A stretch of 64,000 bases of DNA from Candidatus Uabimicrobium amorphum (GCF_009002475.1 NZ_AP019860.1:6648501-6712500), one strand, 5' to 3'. Shown: positions 8,201 through 18,521, counted from the stretch's first letter. Notes: generated by a model not told the origin, from the sequence alone. Translations and numbers: made by a program.

Positions 8201-9121
8201 ATGAATTTACAACGTAAGATAGCTATGGTGACAAAGAGAAGAACGCTTCCTGATTGCCTAGTGCAATCGTTAGATTGCCATGAGTATCGCTATGAAATAG
8301 AAAACAACATACAAGACGCTATACGAAAAGCATACGATGTATTTGCAATCGATACATCTGTGGTGAGTACCAATCTAAAAAAGGTACGATCACAAATAAT
8401 CGCCACAAACAAAAGCTCTTTTTTTACATCTCTTGATTTTTTTGATGAACCAAATGAATTGACCAAGAAACGTTTAGCGAAGTTCTTATGGCAAATAGAG
8501 GCAGACCATTCGATAAATCATGAATTATATTCTTTTTTTGACGAGACTACTTTAAACACGCAGTATGGAAACTTTATGTACTTTGGTTTTCAATCGCGAA
8601 TGTCCCAAAGAGAGGTGCTGGGAGTTCGTACGTTGTCTCTGCCAAAGACTCCTTTAGTGCGTGTTCACTCGATGTGCTATACCGGTGATATATTTCATTC
8701 TCTGCGTTGCAATTGCCGTGAAGAGTTAGAAAACTCACTTAAAGTAATAAATGAAGAAGGCGGGATTTTAATTTATTCGCAGCAAAGTGGACGTGGCATT
8801 GGCGCTTTAAACAAAATAAAAGTCTATGAACATCAAAAAAAAGGTGCGGATACTGTGGAAGCACAGCATTTAGAGAATTTCCCCAATGATTTGCGGACGT
8901 ATGATTATCTAAAGGATGTGTTTTTTCATTTTGGGATAACACAAATAAAGTTAATCACGAGTAATCCGACAAAAGTAGTTGCTTGTAAAAATGCGGGTGT
9001 TGCGGTTGTACAGACGGTGAAGTTGTTGTCAACAATCAATGAGCACAATCGCGATTATTTGAAAACCAAAATGGAAAAGAATCATCATAATTTTCAGGCG
9101 GAGTTTTCTATGTTGAGATAA
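8201..9121 (+). CDS. GTP cyclohydrolase II (RibA)-like protein
   Basis: GTP cyclohydrolase II converts GTP to a diaminopyrimidine, the first step to riboflavin and some natural products. From about residue 145 the protein follows RibA closely. The three zinc cysteines are in CYTGDIFHSLRCNC, and QQSGRGIGALNKI, the GADTVEA segment and the base/nucleophile pair Asp/Arg in FPNDLRTY are all kept, so it should be catalytic. The first 140 residues match nothing I recognise and are not a DHBP synthase. The ATG at 8201 follows AAGGAG at spacing five and is preferred over a GTG two codons upstream. Its place beside lipid genes suggests a dedicated flavin or deazapterin-like precursor supply (perhaps flavin for the FMN monooxygenase of the locus), but this is inference. 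Confidence 0.8.
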   Translation: MNLQRKIAMVTKRRTLPDCLVQSLDCHEYRYEIENNIQDAIRKAYDVFAIDTSVVSTNLKKVRSQIIATNKSSFFTSLDFFDEPNELTKKRLAKFLWQIEADHSINHELYSFFDETTLNTQYGNFMYFGFQSRMSQREVLGVRTLSLPKTPLVRVHSMCYTGDIFHSLRCNCREELENSLKVINEEGGILIYSQQSGRGIGALNKIKVYEHQKKGADTVEAQHLENFPNDLRTYDYLKDVFFHFGITQIKLITSNPTKVVACKNAGVAVVQTVKLLSTINEHNRDYLKTKMEKNHHNFQAEFSMLR

Positions 9122-9180
9122 TTACGATTACGGCTACGATTATGGCTACGGTCACGGTGACGTTTGTGGCTACGATGATG
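9122..9180. repeat. Degenerate TACGAT/TACGGC hexamer repeat
   Basis: Directly after the RibA-like stop, hexamers of the type TACGAT, TACGGC, GGTCAC and GGTGAC follow each other for about 60 bases. The blocks GATTACGGCTACG and GGTCACGGTGACG recur in the related repeat at 25853-25965, on the far side of the PKS-to-acyltransferase gene run. Confidence 0.8.
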
Positions 9181-9232
9181 TTTTCTAGACCCAACTAGGT
9201 TTTGTAGGTTTTTGATGAAGAGGAATAAAGAT

Positions 9233-12200
9233 ATGCATAAGAATGAACCCCTTGCGATTGTTGGCATTGGCTGTCGTTTTCCTGGTGGTGCTTCACATCC
9301 ACAGAAATTTTGGGAGCTCTTGTTAAATGGAACAGATGCGATTATAGATGTTCCCCAAGATCGTTGGGATATGAGAAAATATTATAGTTCGAACGCAAAC
9401 CTGCCCGGCAAAATGCGTCCAAAACAAGCCGGATTTTTACAGGAAAAAATTGATGAATTTGATCCGTTGTTTTTCGGGATCTCGCCACGCGAAGCTGAGT
9501 TCTTAGATCCACAACAGCGAATTTTGTTAGAGGTGGCGTATGAGGCCGTTGAAGATGCGGGGATTACCTTACAACAACTGCAACAGACAACTACAGGAGT
9601 TTTTGTTGGTGGTTTCTGTGTAGATAATCTCGTGCAAAAGCTAAACCCATTAAATCGCGATACGATCGGTGCGATGAGTCCTACTAGCTCATCGATGACC
9701 ATGTTATCGAATCGTCTTTCATATATCTTTGATTTGAAGGGCCCTAGTTTGTCTATTGACACGGCATGCTCGTCTTCTTTAGTTGCTTGTAACTATGCGT
9801 GTAATAGCATATGGAATAAGGAATGTGACATCGCATTCGTCGGCGGTGTGAATATTATGTTTCGCCCAGAATATAGTGTTACGATGAGTAAAGGCGGCTT
9901 CTTGTCTAGTCACAGTCGTTGCAAAGCTTTTGACAGCGATGCTGCTGGTTATGTACGTGCAGAAGGTGCAGGGATTGTCATTGTAAGGCGTTTAGCGCAG
10001 GCTTTGGAGAATAACGATTTTATTTATGCGGTTGTAAAAGGCGTTGGAGTAAATCAGGATGGGAAAACCAAAGGTATTAGTGCTCCTAATGTAAAAGCTC
10101 AGGAAGATCTTATACGAAAAGTGTATAAAAATGCTGGAGTAAGAGGTAAAGACATTTCTTATGTGGAAGCTCACGGTACGGGAACAAAAGTGGGTGATCC
10201 TATCGAAATAAAAGCTCTACAAGCTGTTTTGGGCGAAAATCGCGATCATAAGTGTGTCATTGGATCGGTCAAAACAAATATTGGGCACCTCGAAGCGGCG
10301 TCTGGTATTGCTGGTTTGATCAAGACTTCTTTGTGTTTGCGTCACAATCAAGTCCCGGCGAATCTTCATTTAAATGAGCGCAATGGTGATATTGATTTAG
10401 ATACGGAAAATTTTGAAATTGCAACGAGTTTGCAAAATCTTCCGCAAGATAAAGATTGCTTGGCGTCGATTAATTCTTTTGGATATGGTGGTACCAATGC
10501 TCACGTATTATTACAACAGCACAACAATGAAATAAAATCCACCACTGTTGATAGAGATATGTACTTTTTTGCTCTCTCCGCAGCCAACCAAGAAACATTA
10601 CAGCGTCTTGCATCTTCTTATCGAGATTTTTTATCCTTGAACTCTGAAGTCTCGATTGCTGACCTTGCATATTCGATGAACTGTCGTCGTAGTCACCATA
10701 ACTATCGTTTAACAGTTGCCGCAAGTTCGCTACGAGATTTACGCGATAAACTAGATAGCTATGCTGTGGATGCTTTTGTGGGGCATGGTATGTATGAAGG
10801 ATATTGTACGATAGAAAAACCTGACAAAATCGTATTCGTCTATACGGGCATGGGACCACAGTGGTGGAAAATGGGCCGAGAGTTATTTGCCAACGAAATT
10901 TTCCGTAGCAAAATCGAAGAGTGTGATCGTTTGTTTGCGCAAATCGCTGGATACGCTATTTTACCAGAGTTTCTTGCTGACGAAGAGAGTTCGCGTATCA
11001 CCGAAACGCAAATTGCGCAGCCCGCAAACTTTATGTTACAGGTAGGTTTAACGGCGTTGTGGGAATCGTGGGGAATTTCTCCAGATGCCGTAGTTGGGCA
11101 TAGCGTAGGAGAAGTGGCCGCATCTTATGTTGCAGGAGCTTTGACTTTAGAAGATGCTATTCTCGTTAGTTATCATCGAAGTCGTTTGCAGAAAACAACG
11201 GTTGGTTGTGGAGATATGCTTGCCGTTGGTCTGGGGGAAGAAGACGCGAAAAATTTATTAGAAAAGTATCCTGATCTTTCGATTGCAGCCATCAATAGCC
11301 TATCTGCGGTTACGCTTGCCGGCGGTAAACAAGAACTTACGAAAATCGCCGATTATCTGGAACAGCACCAAGTGTTTTATCGCTTTTTAGATGTCAATAT
11401 TCCTTACCATAGTACTGTGATGGAAACAATAAAAGACGAATTTATGGCCGCGATAGCACATATTACACCACAAACACCTACGATACCACTTTATTCTACG
11501 GTAACCGGAGAAATGACATCTGAACAAAGAAGTGACTATTGGTGGAACAATGTACGTGAGCCGGTTTGTTTCGCAAAAGCAACCCTCAAGATAATGAGCG
11601 ATGGCTATAAAAATTTTCTACAAGTGGGACCACATCCTGTACTCAAAAACGCGCTTTATGAATGCGCGCAGCACGCTCGGACAAAAATTGTGCAGATGTT
11701 CTCTTTGCAACGTGGTAAATGTGATTTTTCATCTATGTACCAATCTTTGGGGCAGTTGCATTTGTTGAATTACTCTTTGCATTGGAATACTCTATCGCCA
11801 CAAGGACAATATGTAAAGTTACCTCCATATCCTTGGCAAAAGGAACGCTACTGGCAGGAAACGATCAGGTCCATAGAGGACAGAATCGGTTCTTCACGTC
11901 ATACATTTTTGATATCGAGTTGCCGCTCACCTCACCCTGCTTGGGAAGTGGAGTTAAATGAGCACTATTTTCCTTATATTCGCGATCATGTCGTGCAAAA
12001 CAAAATTGTGTGGCCAGGGGCCGCTTATATTGAGGCAGCCTTAGCTTTACACAGCGAATTGACAGGTGAAAAAGCTTGTAGCTTGGAATCTATCCGCTTT
12101 CATCAAATACTTACGGTGGAAGACGATGTCGTGAATCATATAAGAACTTCGTGGCACGAAAAAACACAGACCTTTACTGTGCATAGCACAACAGACAAAG

Positions 12201-15200
12201 ATAATCCACAATGGCAAATGCATGCGTCGGGTCGTATTCTCGACAAGGCGCTTGCGACAAACACACATAAGGTTGACATACAGCAATTACAGCAAAGATG
12301 TGGAGAAATTGTGGATATCGATTGTTTGTATGGTGAACTGCAAAGTCAAGGACTTGTTTATGGTCCTCATTTCCGCACAATACAATCTCTTAGTCGCTGT
12401 AAAAATGAAGTTTTGGCGCGATTGAACGGCCATGAGTCACAGCCGTATTTTTGCCATCCTACAATGTTAGATGGGGCTTTTCAATCAATGATTGCGGTAG
12501 AAAATACCGGAGGTAAGAAATTGATGGTTCCTATTTCTGTGGAACGCATGACTTTTTTCGAGGAAGTAGGAACAGCGTGTTGGTGTCATGTGGTTGTAAC
12601 AGAGGTGAGCGATGATCAGATAAAGGGTAATATACAGTTTTTTCGCAATGATGGTACGGTTCTTCTTGAAATGCACAAAGTCACGTGTCAAGCCATTGCC
12701 GCATCTAAAGAGAACAAGACGAATTTATTTTATGAGTACGACTGGCAAGAAACGCCGGAAATTTCCGTGGAAGAATATTCGCAACATGTGCTTGTTTTTG
12801 CAGAGAAAAGTGAATTGGCGCAAAAATTAGTGGTCGATCTTTTTAAGACAGGAGACTGTTCTGTTATAACGGAAGATGACTATCAAAGTAGTGACAGTCT
12901 GTCCGCTTTGTTCACCGATCTACCGCCGTTTTCAAAAATTGTTTACTTATGGGGACTCCATGGGCAAGATGTCACGTTTGCAAATACCTTAGAACAAACA
13001 ACACGATTTCTCCATTTGTTACAGTTGTTGTCTAAGAAGGGGCATGAAGCACAGATTTGCGTTGTGACATGTAACGCACAACAGGTAATCGAAAACGATA
13101 AAGTGACAAACCTAACGTCCTCTGCTTTGTGGGGTTTAGGGTACCTGATTACCAATGAAGATTCCCAACTACAAACGCGTTTGATTGACATTCCCCTACA
13201 TTGCGATGATGCGATCATGGCAAAAGTAAAAAATGAGATTATGGTGAAGGACAACGACACCGATATCGCACTACGCGATAAACGTTACGTGAAACGTCTA
13301 GTAAAAAAGCAACTGCAACGCAAAACATCTCAGGTATCCATGCAAGACATGCATGACGCGAATCTCGAATTGTTTGTTCCCCACACAGGTAAACTGGACA
13401 GCCTACAGTACCGTGAAGTGGGACGTCGTGCCCCAGGTCCAGGGGAAGTTGAAATTAAAATTCACACCACCGCTTTGAATTTTAAAGATATGTTAAAAGT
13501 CTATGGGCAAATCGATCGCAAAGCGATTGAGAACACATACCTTGGAACGACGATTGGTATGGAATGTTCGGGTACGATTGTTGCCGTTGGCGAGAATATT
13601 AAACATTTCCAGGTGGGCGACGCGGTGATTGCCACGGTTCCAGGTTGTTTTCAATCTTATATTACGGTGCCTCCGACATTTGTCGTGCACAAACCAGATT
13701 ATTTGAGTTTTAACGAAGCACCGCTTTATGTTTCGTATTTAACAACATACTACGGACTTATTGATATTGCCAAAATCAAAGAAGGCGAGAGCATTCTTAT
13801 CCACAACGCAAGTGGTGGAGTGGGGCTTGCAGCGGTTCAAATTGCAAAGTGGAAAAAAGCCAAAATCTTTGCCACCGCAGGAACAGAAGAAAAGCGTGAC
13901 TATTTACGCTCTATAGGAATCGAGCACGTAATGAACTCTCGCGACTTGAAATTTGCGCAAACGATATATGATCTCACCGCGGGTAAAGGCGTTGATATTG
14001 TAATAAATGCCATTTCGGGAGAGGCTCTTTTTCAAAGTTTTTCATTGTTGGCTTCGTTTGGACGTTTTATCGAGATTGGTAAAAGAGATATTACCAACAA
14101 TAGCTTATTGCCCATGGAGCGCTTTAACTACAACTTGACGTTTGCCGCGATTGATGTTGACAGAATGTTTGCCGAAAAACCGAAACTGGCACAATCTGTA
14201 TTCCAAAAAATAAGCAAATGTTTTGCCGCAGGACATTTTTATGCGATGCCTGTCACCGTTTTTCCTGCCGACAAAGCAACAGATGCTTTTCGTTTCTTTT
14301 CTCAGAGTAAGCACATTGGACGCGTGGTCATTCAAATGCAAGGGCAACAAGTTCCGGTAGCGAAAAAAGAAGATGTGGGGATTGATCGCCAAGGTACATA
14401 TATAATCACCGGGGGAACACGTGGTTTAGGTGTTGTCATTGCAAAATGGTTGGCGACAAAAAAGGCGGGTCAGGTCGTTTTGATCAGTCGTAGTGGAAAC
14501 TCCCCTGTGTTGCAACAGGAGATAGATTCTATGGAACGTGCTGGGACGAAAGTTCATGTAGAGGCCATGGATGTTAGTGACAAGGAGGCTGTTTACAATA
14601 TCATAGAGCGCGTGCGTAATGAAATGTTTCCTCTAAAAGGAATATTCCACGGAGCAATGGTTTTAGATGACGGCTTTATCCATGATCTCAACGAGGAACG
14701 CTTTAGATACGTCATGCAACCTAAAGTGGCAGGAGCGATTCATTTGCATAACGCAACCAAGAAGATGTCTCTCGATTTTTTTGTGTGCTTTTCCTCTATT
14801 TCTTCCGTGATCGGCAACGCCGGCCAAGGAAACTATGTGGCTGCCAATGCTTTTCTCGATGCTTTTGCTTACTATCGCCGTACACAGCAGTTGCCGGCAA
14901 CGACGATCAATCTCGGGGTACTGTCGGAAACAGGAGTTGCCACGCGCAATGAAGATGTGCGGAGAATACTCGAACAAAGTGGTATTTGCGGGCTACAAAA
15001 TGAAAAATTTCTCGATGGTTTAGAGCATATACTGCAAGCGTCACAATGCACGCAATTGGGATTTTTTGATGTGGATTGGCATAAGTGGGCAAAGCTAAAT
15101 ACACGCATTGCGACAACAACGCGTTTTCGCGATGTTGTGCATCTGGCAAATGAAAATCCTGGTTTGGAAAGATTAAGTAGTTCTATGGCGCATCTTTCGC

Positions 15201-16804
15201 AGGAACAACATCAAGAGCATATTGAGAATATTATAAAGAAGATACTATCTAAGATTTTACAACTTCCCACAGCGAAAATAGACATCCATCAAAAGCTAAA
15301 TCAGCTGGGAATTGACTCTTTGATGACTGTTGAGCTGAAAACTTTCATTGGGGAAGAGACGGGAATAGAGTTGTCTAATGTCGAACTAATGGGAGCAACA
15401 ACAGTTGCAGAACTTTCTAAGTTACTCATGTCAAAGATAGACACTTCGCAACTTGTTGGGACAGAAAAGTCAATACCTGAAGTGGAAATTATCGAAGATA
15501 AACCAGCAAAAGAACAACAAATGCCTCAAACTCAAAAATTAGAAATTGCCAAAAACTTGTACAGTCCTGACCATTTTGTGGAGTGTGTGGATTTAGAAAA
15601 ACAAAAGCTTATTCTTCAAGATTTACAAATCGAAAATCCGTATTTCCGCGTAAATGAAACCATCACCACAGGAACTACTCAGATACAAGACAAAGAGCTT
15701 ATTAGTTTTTCTAGCTATAACTACATTGGTTTGTCCGGTCACCCTTATGTAAGCGAAGCGGCACAGCAGGCCATTGGCCTTTATGGCACGTCTCCTTCTG
15801 CGAGCCGTATCGCAACAGGAGAGAAACCCATTCATAAAGAGTTAGAATCACAAATAGCATCTCTCATGGGGACTGAAGATAGTATTGTGTTTGTGAGCGG
15901 TCATGCGACTAATGTCACGACTATTGGGCACTTGTTTGGCGAGAATGATTTGATTATTCACGATTCACTAGCACACAATAGTATTATTCAAGGATGCTTG
16001 CTCTCCAACGCAAAACGAATTCCTTTTGCGCACAACAATTGTGAGTCTTTAGAGTCTATCTTACACAAGAATCGCCACAACTATCAAAGAGTGGTTGTCA
16101 TCGTTGAGGGGGTTTATAGTATGGATGGAGATATTGCTCCATTGCCAAAACTCATCGAACTCAAACACAAATACAAGACCTTGCTAATGGTTGACGAAGC
16201 GCACTCTATCGGTACTCTGGGGAAAACAGGACGCGGTATTCGCGAACATTTTTGCGTCGCGCCACAAGACGTGGATATTTGGATGGGAACTTTGAGTAAG
16301 TCATTTGCGAGTTGTGGTGGATATATTGCAGGTAGTCATCGTCTAATTGAGTATCTGAAGTACACAACACCTGGCTTTCTGTATAGTGTTGGGATCACAC
16401 CTGCCAATGCCGCAGCGGCATATGCTGCAATCGCAGCTATGCTCATGGAGCCACAGCGCATAGAAAAGTTGCATCGAAATTCTCAAAGATTTTTGGAAAA
16501 AGCCAGAAGTAGTGGTTTGAATACCGGTGTGAGTAAGGATACACCCATTGTTCCTATTATTGTGGGGGATTCTCAAAAAACGCTTATGCTTGCCAATCAG
16601 TTGTTCTTGGCCGGAATCAATGTTCATCCTATTCTTGCACCAGCAGTGCCAGAAGACGAAGCAAGGCTACGATTTTTTATCACCAGCGAACATACACCGC
16701 AGCAACTTGACTATACCGTTGCAAAAATAGTCGAGTTCTGTGGTAAGGATTCTGGAAGTAGAGAGAGGGAAGTAGAATACAGCAACCGATTTACTTCAAG
16801 TTAG
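9233..16804 (+). CDS. Type I polyketide synthase fused to alpha-oxoamine synthase (KS-AT-DH-ER-KR-ACP-AONS)
   Basis: A fully reducing PKS module ends not in a thioesterase but in a PLP enzyme. Residues (from the ATG at 9233): KS Cys179 in DTACSSS with the two His motifs EAHGTGT and KTNIGHL; AT Ser624 in GHSVGE, with IPYHS at the specificity site; DH His919 in DHVVQNKIVWPGAAY and Asp in LDGAFQ; ER NADPH loop HNASGGVG near 1524; KR loop GGTRGLG near 1726, LDD (B-type) and Tyr1868 in GQGNYVAAN; ACP Ser2029 in GIDSLM; AONS from about 2090 to the end with PLP Lys2356 in GTLSKSFASCGGY. No methyltransferase domain lies between DH and ER. AONS enzymes condense an acyl thioester with an amino acid, losing CO2, to give an amino ketone (as serine palmitoyltransferase, Fum8, PigH and SxtA do). 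AGAGGA precedes 9233; an ATG at 9215 is the alternative start. Confidence 0.95.
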   Translation: MHKNEPLAIVGIGCRFPGGASHPQKFWELLLNGTDAIIDVPQDRWDMRKYYSSNANLPGKMRPKQAGFLQEKIDEFDPLFFGISPREAEFLDPQQRILLEVAYEAVEDAGITLQQLQQTTTGVFVGGFCVDNLVQKLNPLNRDTIGAMSPTSSSMTMLSNRLSYIFDLKGPSLSIDTACSSSLVACNYACNSIWNKECDIAFVGGVNIMFRPEYSVTMSKGGFLSSHSRCKAFDSDAAGYVRAEGAGIVIVRRLAQALENNDFIYAVVKGVGVNQDGKTKGISAPNVKAQEDLIRKVYKNAGVRGKDISYVEAHGTGTKVGDPIEIKALQAVLGENRDHKCVIGSVKTNIGHLEAASGIAGLIKTSLCLRHNQVPANLHLNERNGDIDLDTENFEIATSLQNLPQDKDCLASINSFGYGGTNAHVLLQQHNNEIKSTTVDRDMYFFALSAANQETLQRLASSYRDFLSLNSEVSIADLAYSMNCRRSHHNYRLTVAASSLRDLRDKLDSYAVDAFVGHGMYEGYCTIEKPDKIVFVYTGMGPQWWKMGRELFANEIFRSKIEECDRLFAQIAGYAILPEFLADEESSRITETQIAQPANFMLQVGLTALWESWGISPDAVVGHSVGEVAASYVAGALTLEDAILVSYHRSRLQKTTVGCGDMLAVGLGEEDAKNLLEKYPDLSIAAINSLSAVTLAGGKQELTKIADYLEQHQVFYRFLDVNIPYHSTVMETIKDEFMAAIAHITPQTPTIPLYSTVTGEMTSEQRSDYWWNNVREPVCFAKATLKIMSDGYKNFLQVGPHPVLKNALYECAQHARTKIVQMFSLQRGKCDFSSMYQSLGQLHLLNYSLHWNTLSPQGQYVKLPPYPWQKERYWQETIRSIEDRIGSSRHTFLISSCRSPHPAWEVELNEHYFPYIRDHVVQNKIVWPGAAYIEAALALHSELTGEKACSLESIRFHQILTVEDDVVNHIRTSWHEKTQTFTVHSTTDKDNPQWQMHASGRILDKALATNTHKVDIQQLQQRCGEIVDIDCLYGELQSQGLVYGPHFRTIQSLSRCKNEVLARLNGHESQPYFCHPTMLDGAFQSMIAVENTGGKKLMVPISVERMTFFEEVGTACWCHVVVTEVSDDQIKGNIQFFRNDGTVLLEMHKVTCQAIAASKENKTNLFYEYDWQETPEISVEEYSQHVLVFAEKSELAQKLVVDLFKTGDCSVITEDDYQSSDSLSALFTDLPPFSKIVYLWGLHGQDVTFANTLEQTTRFLHLLQLLSKKGHEAQICVVTCNAQQVIENDKVTNLTSSALWGLGYLITNEDSQLQTRLIDIPLHCDDAIMAKVKNEIMVKDNDTDIALRDKRYVKRLVKKQLQRKTSQVSMQDMHDANLELFVPHTGKLDSLQYREVGRRAPGPGEVEIKIHTTALNFKDMLKVYGQIDRKAIENTYLGTTIGMECSGTIVAVGENIKHFQVGDAVIATVPGCFQSYITVPPTFVVHKPDYLSFNEAPLYVSYLTTYYGLIDIAKIKEGESILIHNASGGVGLAAVQIAKWKKAKIFATAGTEEKRDYLRSIGIEHVMNSRDLKFAQTIYDLTAGKGVDIVINAISGEALFQSFSLLASFGRFIEIGKRDITNNSLLPMERFNYNLTFAAIDVDRMFAEKPKLAQSVFQKISKCFAAGHFYAMPVTVFPADKATDAFRFFSQSKHIGRVVIQMQGQQVPVAKKEDVGIDRQGTYIITGGTRGLGVVIAKWLATKKAGQVVLISRSGNSPVLQQEIDSMERAGTKVHVEAMDVSDKEAVYNIIERVRNEMFPLKGIFHGAMVLDDGFIHDLNEERFRYVMQPKVAGAIHLHNATKKMSLDFFVCFSSISSVIGNAGQGNYVAANAFLDAFAYYRRTQQLPATTINLGVLSETGVATRNEDVRRILEQSGICGLQNEKFLDGLEHILQASQCTQLGFFDVDWHKWAKLNTRIATTTRFRDVVHLANENPGLERLSSSMAHLSQEQHQEHIENIIKKILSKILQLPTAKIDIHQKLNQLGIDSLMTVELKTFIGEETGIELSNVELMGATTVAELSKLLMSKIDTSQLVGTEKSIPEVEIIEDKPAKEQQMPQTQKLEIAKNLYSPDHFVECVDLEKQKLILQDLQIENPYFRVNETITTGTTQIQDKELISFSSYNYIGLSGHPYVSEAAQQAIGLYGTSPSASRIATGEKPIHKELESQIASLMGTEDSIVFVSGHATNVTTIGHLFGENDLIIHDSLAHNSIIQGCLLSNAKRIPFAHNNCESLESILHKNRHNYQRVVVIVEGVYSMDGDIAPLPKLIELKHKYKTLLMVDEAHSIGTLGKTGRGIREHFCVAPQDVDIWMGTLSKSFASCGGYIAGSHRLIEYLKYTTPGFLYSVGITPANAAAAYAAIAAMLMEPQRIEKLHRNSQRFLEKARSSGLNTGVSKDTPIVPIIVGDSQKTLMLANQLFLAGINVHPILAPAVPEDEARLRFFITSEHTPQQLDYTVAKIVEFCGKDSGSREREVEYSNRFTSS

Positions 16805-16824
16805 AGGTAGTAGTGAAATAAGTT

Positions 16825-17685
16825 ATGGACACAAAGATTTTGTATATGATACTGCTGTTGTTTGCGGGTAGTGGTATCTTTATCGCCATGATGAGTTTGT
16901 TAAAGAGAAAGCTATTCGTGGATATATGGCTCATTTATGTTATGACAGCCTTTACCACGAGTAGTGTCATTGTTCCTATATATTTTCAGGGAATATTATT
17001 GCTGCTGTCATTGCTGTTTTTTGCAGGGAGTACGGCGTACGAAATGGCAACGATCCTGAAACTCGGGCGGCAAAAATTTGTATGTATGCTATTTATGATG
17101 ACGTTAGTCGTTATCTTGTATTTGCAGATGTATCAGGTTACGATCGCTTTATTTGTTTTATATGTAATGTATTGTCTAATTCACTTACTTTGGGACGATA
17201 CTTTGCCATCGATTTATTGCCTTGTGGTGGCGATTTATCCTGGAATATTTCTGAGCTATTTTACACTTTTGGCGTGTGGAGAAAAAGGTTTTTACCATGT
17301 TGTTTTTTTGTATGCGATTGTAGAAGTGAACGATACGATCGCATATTTATGTGGGAAATTTTTTGGCCGTCGCAAATTTTGGCCTGCGATTAGCCCCCAT
17401 AAAACATACGAAGGGGTTATTTGCGGAGGCCTTGCCGCACTTGGAGTCGGGCTAAGTATGGGGTTTGTGATTCCAGAATTTCCATTGTGGCAACAGGTGA
17501 TTTTAGTATTTATGATTGTGGTGTTGAGTCCTTGTGGTGATTTGGTGGCTTCTAAGATAAAGCGCCTGTGTGATGTAAAAGACTTTAGCAATCTGATTCC
17601 GACACAGGGTGGGGTCTTAGACATGTTAGATTCGCTGATTTTTACAGCACCGGTATTTTATTATTTTGTGATGATAACAACGTAG
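16825..17685 (+). CDS. CdsA-like CDP-diglyceride synthase (CTP transferase)
   Basis: Phosphatidate cytidylyltransferases activate a phospholipid with CTP to form a CDP-lipid. The 286-residue protein has about seven to eight hydrophobic spans and, near the C-terminus, the CdsA signature: SPCGDLVASKIKRLCDVKDF, then PTQGG and a DMLD ending. Two usually invariant positions differ: the His of PGHGG is Gln, and the Arg of DRxD is Met. Lys-Asp and the final Asp are kept. It starts 21 bases after the PKS-AONS gene and is followed 11 bases on by the SDR, so all belong to one operon. The altered signature may mean a different phospholipid substrate, such as a phosphorylated long-chain base, rather than phosphatidic acid. 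Confidence 0.85.
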   Translation: MDTKILYMILLLFAGSGIFIAMMSLLKRKLFVDIWLIYVMTAFTTSSVIVPIYFQGILLLLSLLFFAGSTAYEMATILKLGRQKFVCMLFMMTLVVILYLQMYQVTIALFVLYVMYCLIHLLWDDTLPSIYCLVVAIYPGIFLSYFTLLACGEKGFYHVVFLYAIVEVNDTIAYLCGKFFGRRKFWPAISPHKTYEGVICGGLAALGVGLSMGFVIPEFPLWQQVILVFMIVVLSPCGDLVASKIKRLCDVKDFSNLIPTQGGVLDMLDSLIFTAPVFYYFVMITT

Positions 17686-17696
17686 AGGAAGGTATT

Positions 17697-18521
17697 ATGG
17701 CAAAAAACAAGCACGCATTGATTACAGGAGGTAGCTCCGGGTTAGGCTTGGCAATGGCGCGGCAGCTTGCTAAAGAGGGCATGCAAGTGACGATTGTTGG
17801 TCGTAATCCGCAAAAGTTAAAAAAGGCGGTTGAAGAGCTACATAAAATACACGAAGAGATATACGGAGTGGTTGCTGACATTAGTAGTAGCCAAAGTATA
17901 CAGTCTATTGTATCGCATGTTAAAGAACAAGGTAGTGTTGATTTCCTGATCATGAATGCTGGAGTTGTTCATGTTGGTACGTTAGCACAAATGTCCGAAA
18001 GTGAATTGCGCGCAGACATAGACATCGACTTAACTGGTACCATGCTATGTACAAAACACCTTTTACCATTCCTGACAAAAGATGCGCGCATTCTTTTTGT
18101 TTCGTCCGTACTCGGATTCCTTGCCATGGCGGGTTATCCAGCTTATTGCCCGGCGAAAGCAGGTGTTATTCATTTCGCGGCTGTTCTACGCAGAGAATTG
18201 AAGAATACAAAAATGTGCGTCTACGTGGCGTGCCCCGCAGATATCGACACGCCACAATACGATTATGAATTTGCCAGTATGCCAGAGTGGATGAAGGGAG
18301 ATGGTGCACGTCCAAATGTGATGACAGCGGCGCAGGCAGCAACAAAAATTTTGCGGAAATGTCATGGCGGGCGGTGGCTTATTACGATTAATTTTGAGGT
18401 GTGGCTACTACTTACGCTGTCGAAAATTCTACCGCAAAGGATTGTAGATTTTATTTTGGATAGAATGTTTCCCGTGCCTTCTGTAGAAGACGTTTTGGCT
18501 GATGAGGAAGTGAAAAAATGA
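17697..18521 (+). CDS. SDR oxidoreductase, 3-ketodihydrosphingosine reductase-like
   Basis: KDSR reduces the 3-keto group of the product of serine palmitoyltransferase with NADPH. This 274-residue protein has a classical SDR core: cofactor loop GGSSGLG near residue 11, NAG in MNAGVV, the Ser in FVSSVLG and the catalytic YCPAK in YPAYCPAKAG. After the core comes a hydrophobic C-terminal helix (WLITINFEVWLLLTLSKILP) like that of membrane-associated KDSR members, which most SDRs lack. AGGAAGG precedes the ATG. The reading frame ends overlapping the next start by four bases (ATGA), so it is translationally coupled to the lipid-kinase-like gene. Reduction of the amino ketone made by the upstream AONS domain is the obvious role by analogy with KDSR and Fum13; other SDR substrates remain possible. 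Confidence 0.8.
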   Translation: MAKNKHALITGGSSGLGLAMARQLAKEGMQVTIVGRNPQKLKKAVEELHKIHEEIYGVVADISSSQSIQSIVSHVKEQGSVDFLIMNAGVVHVGTLAQMSESELRADIDIDLTGTMLCTKHLLPFLTKDARILFVSSVLGFLAMAGYPAYCPAKAGVIHFAAVLRRELKNTKMCVYVACPADIDTPQYDYEFASMPEWMKGDGARPNVMTAAQAATKILRKCHGGRWLITINFEVWLLLTLSKILPQRIVDFILDRMFPVPSVEDVLADEEVKK

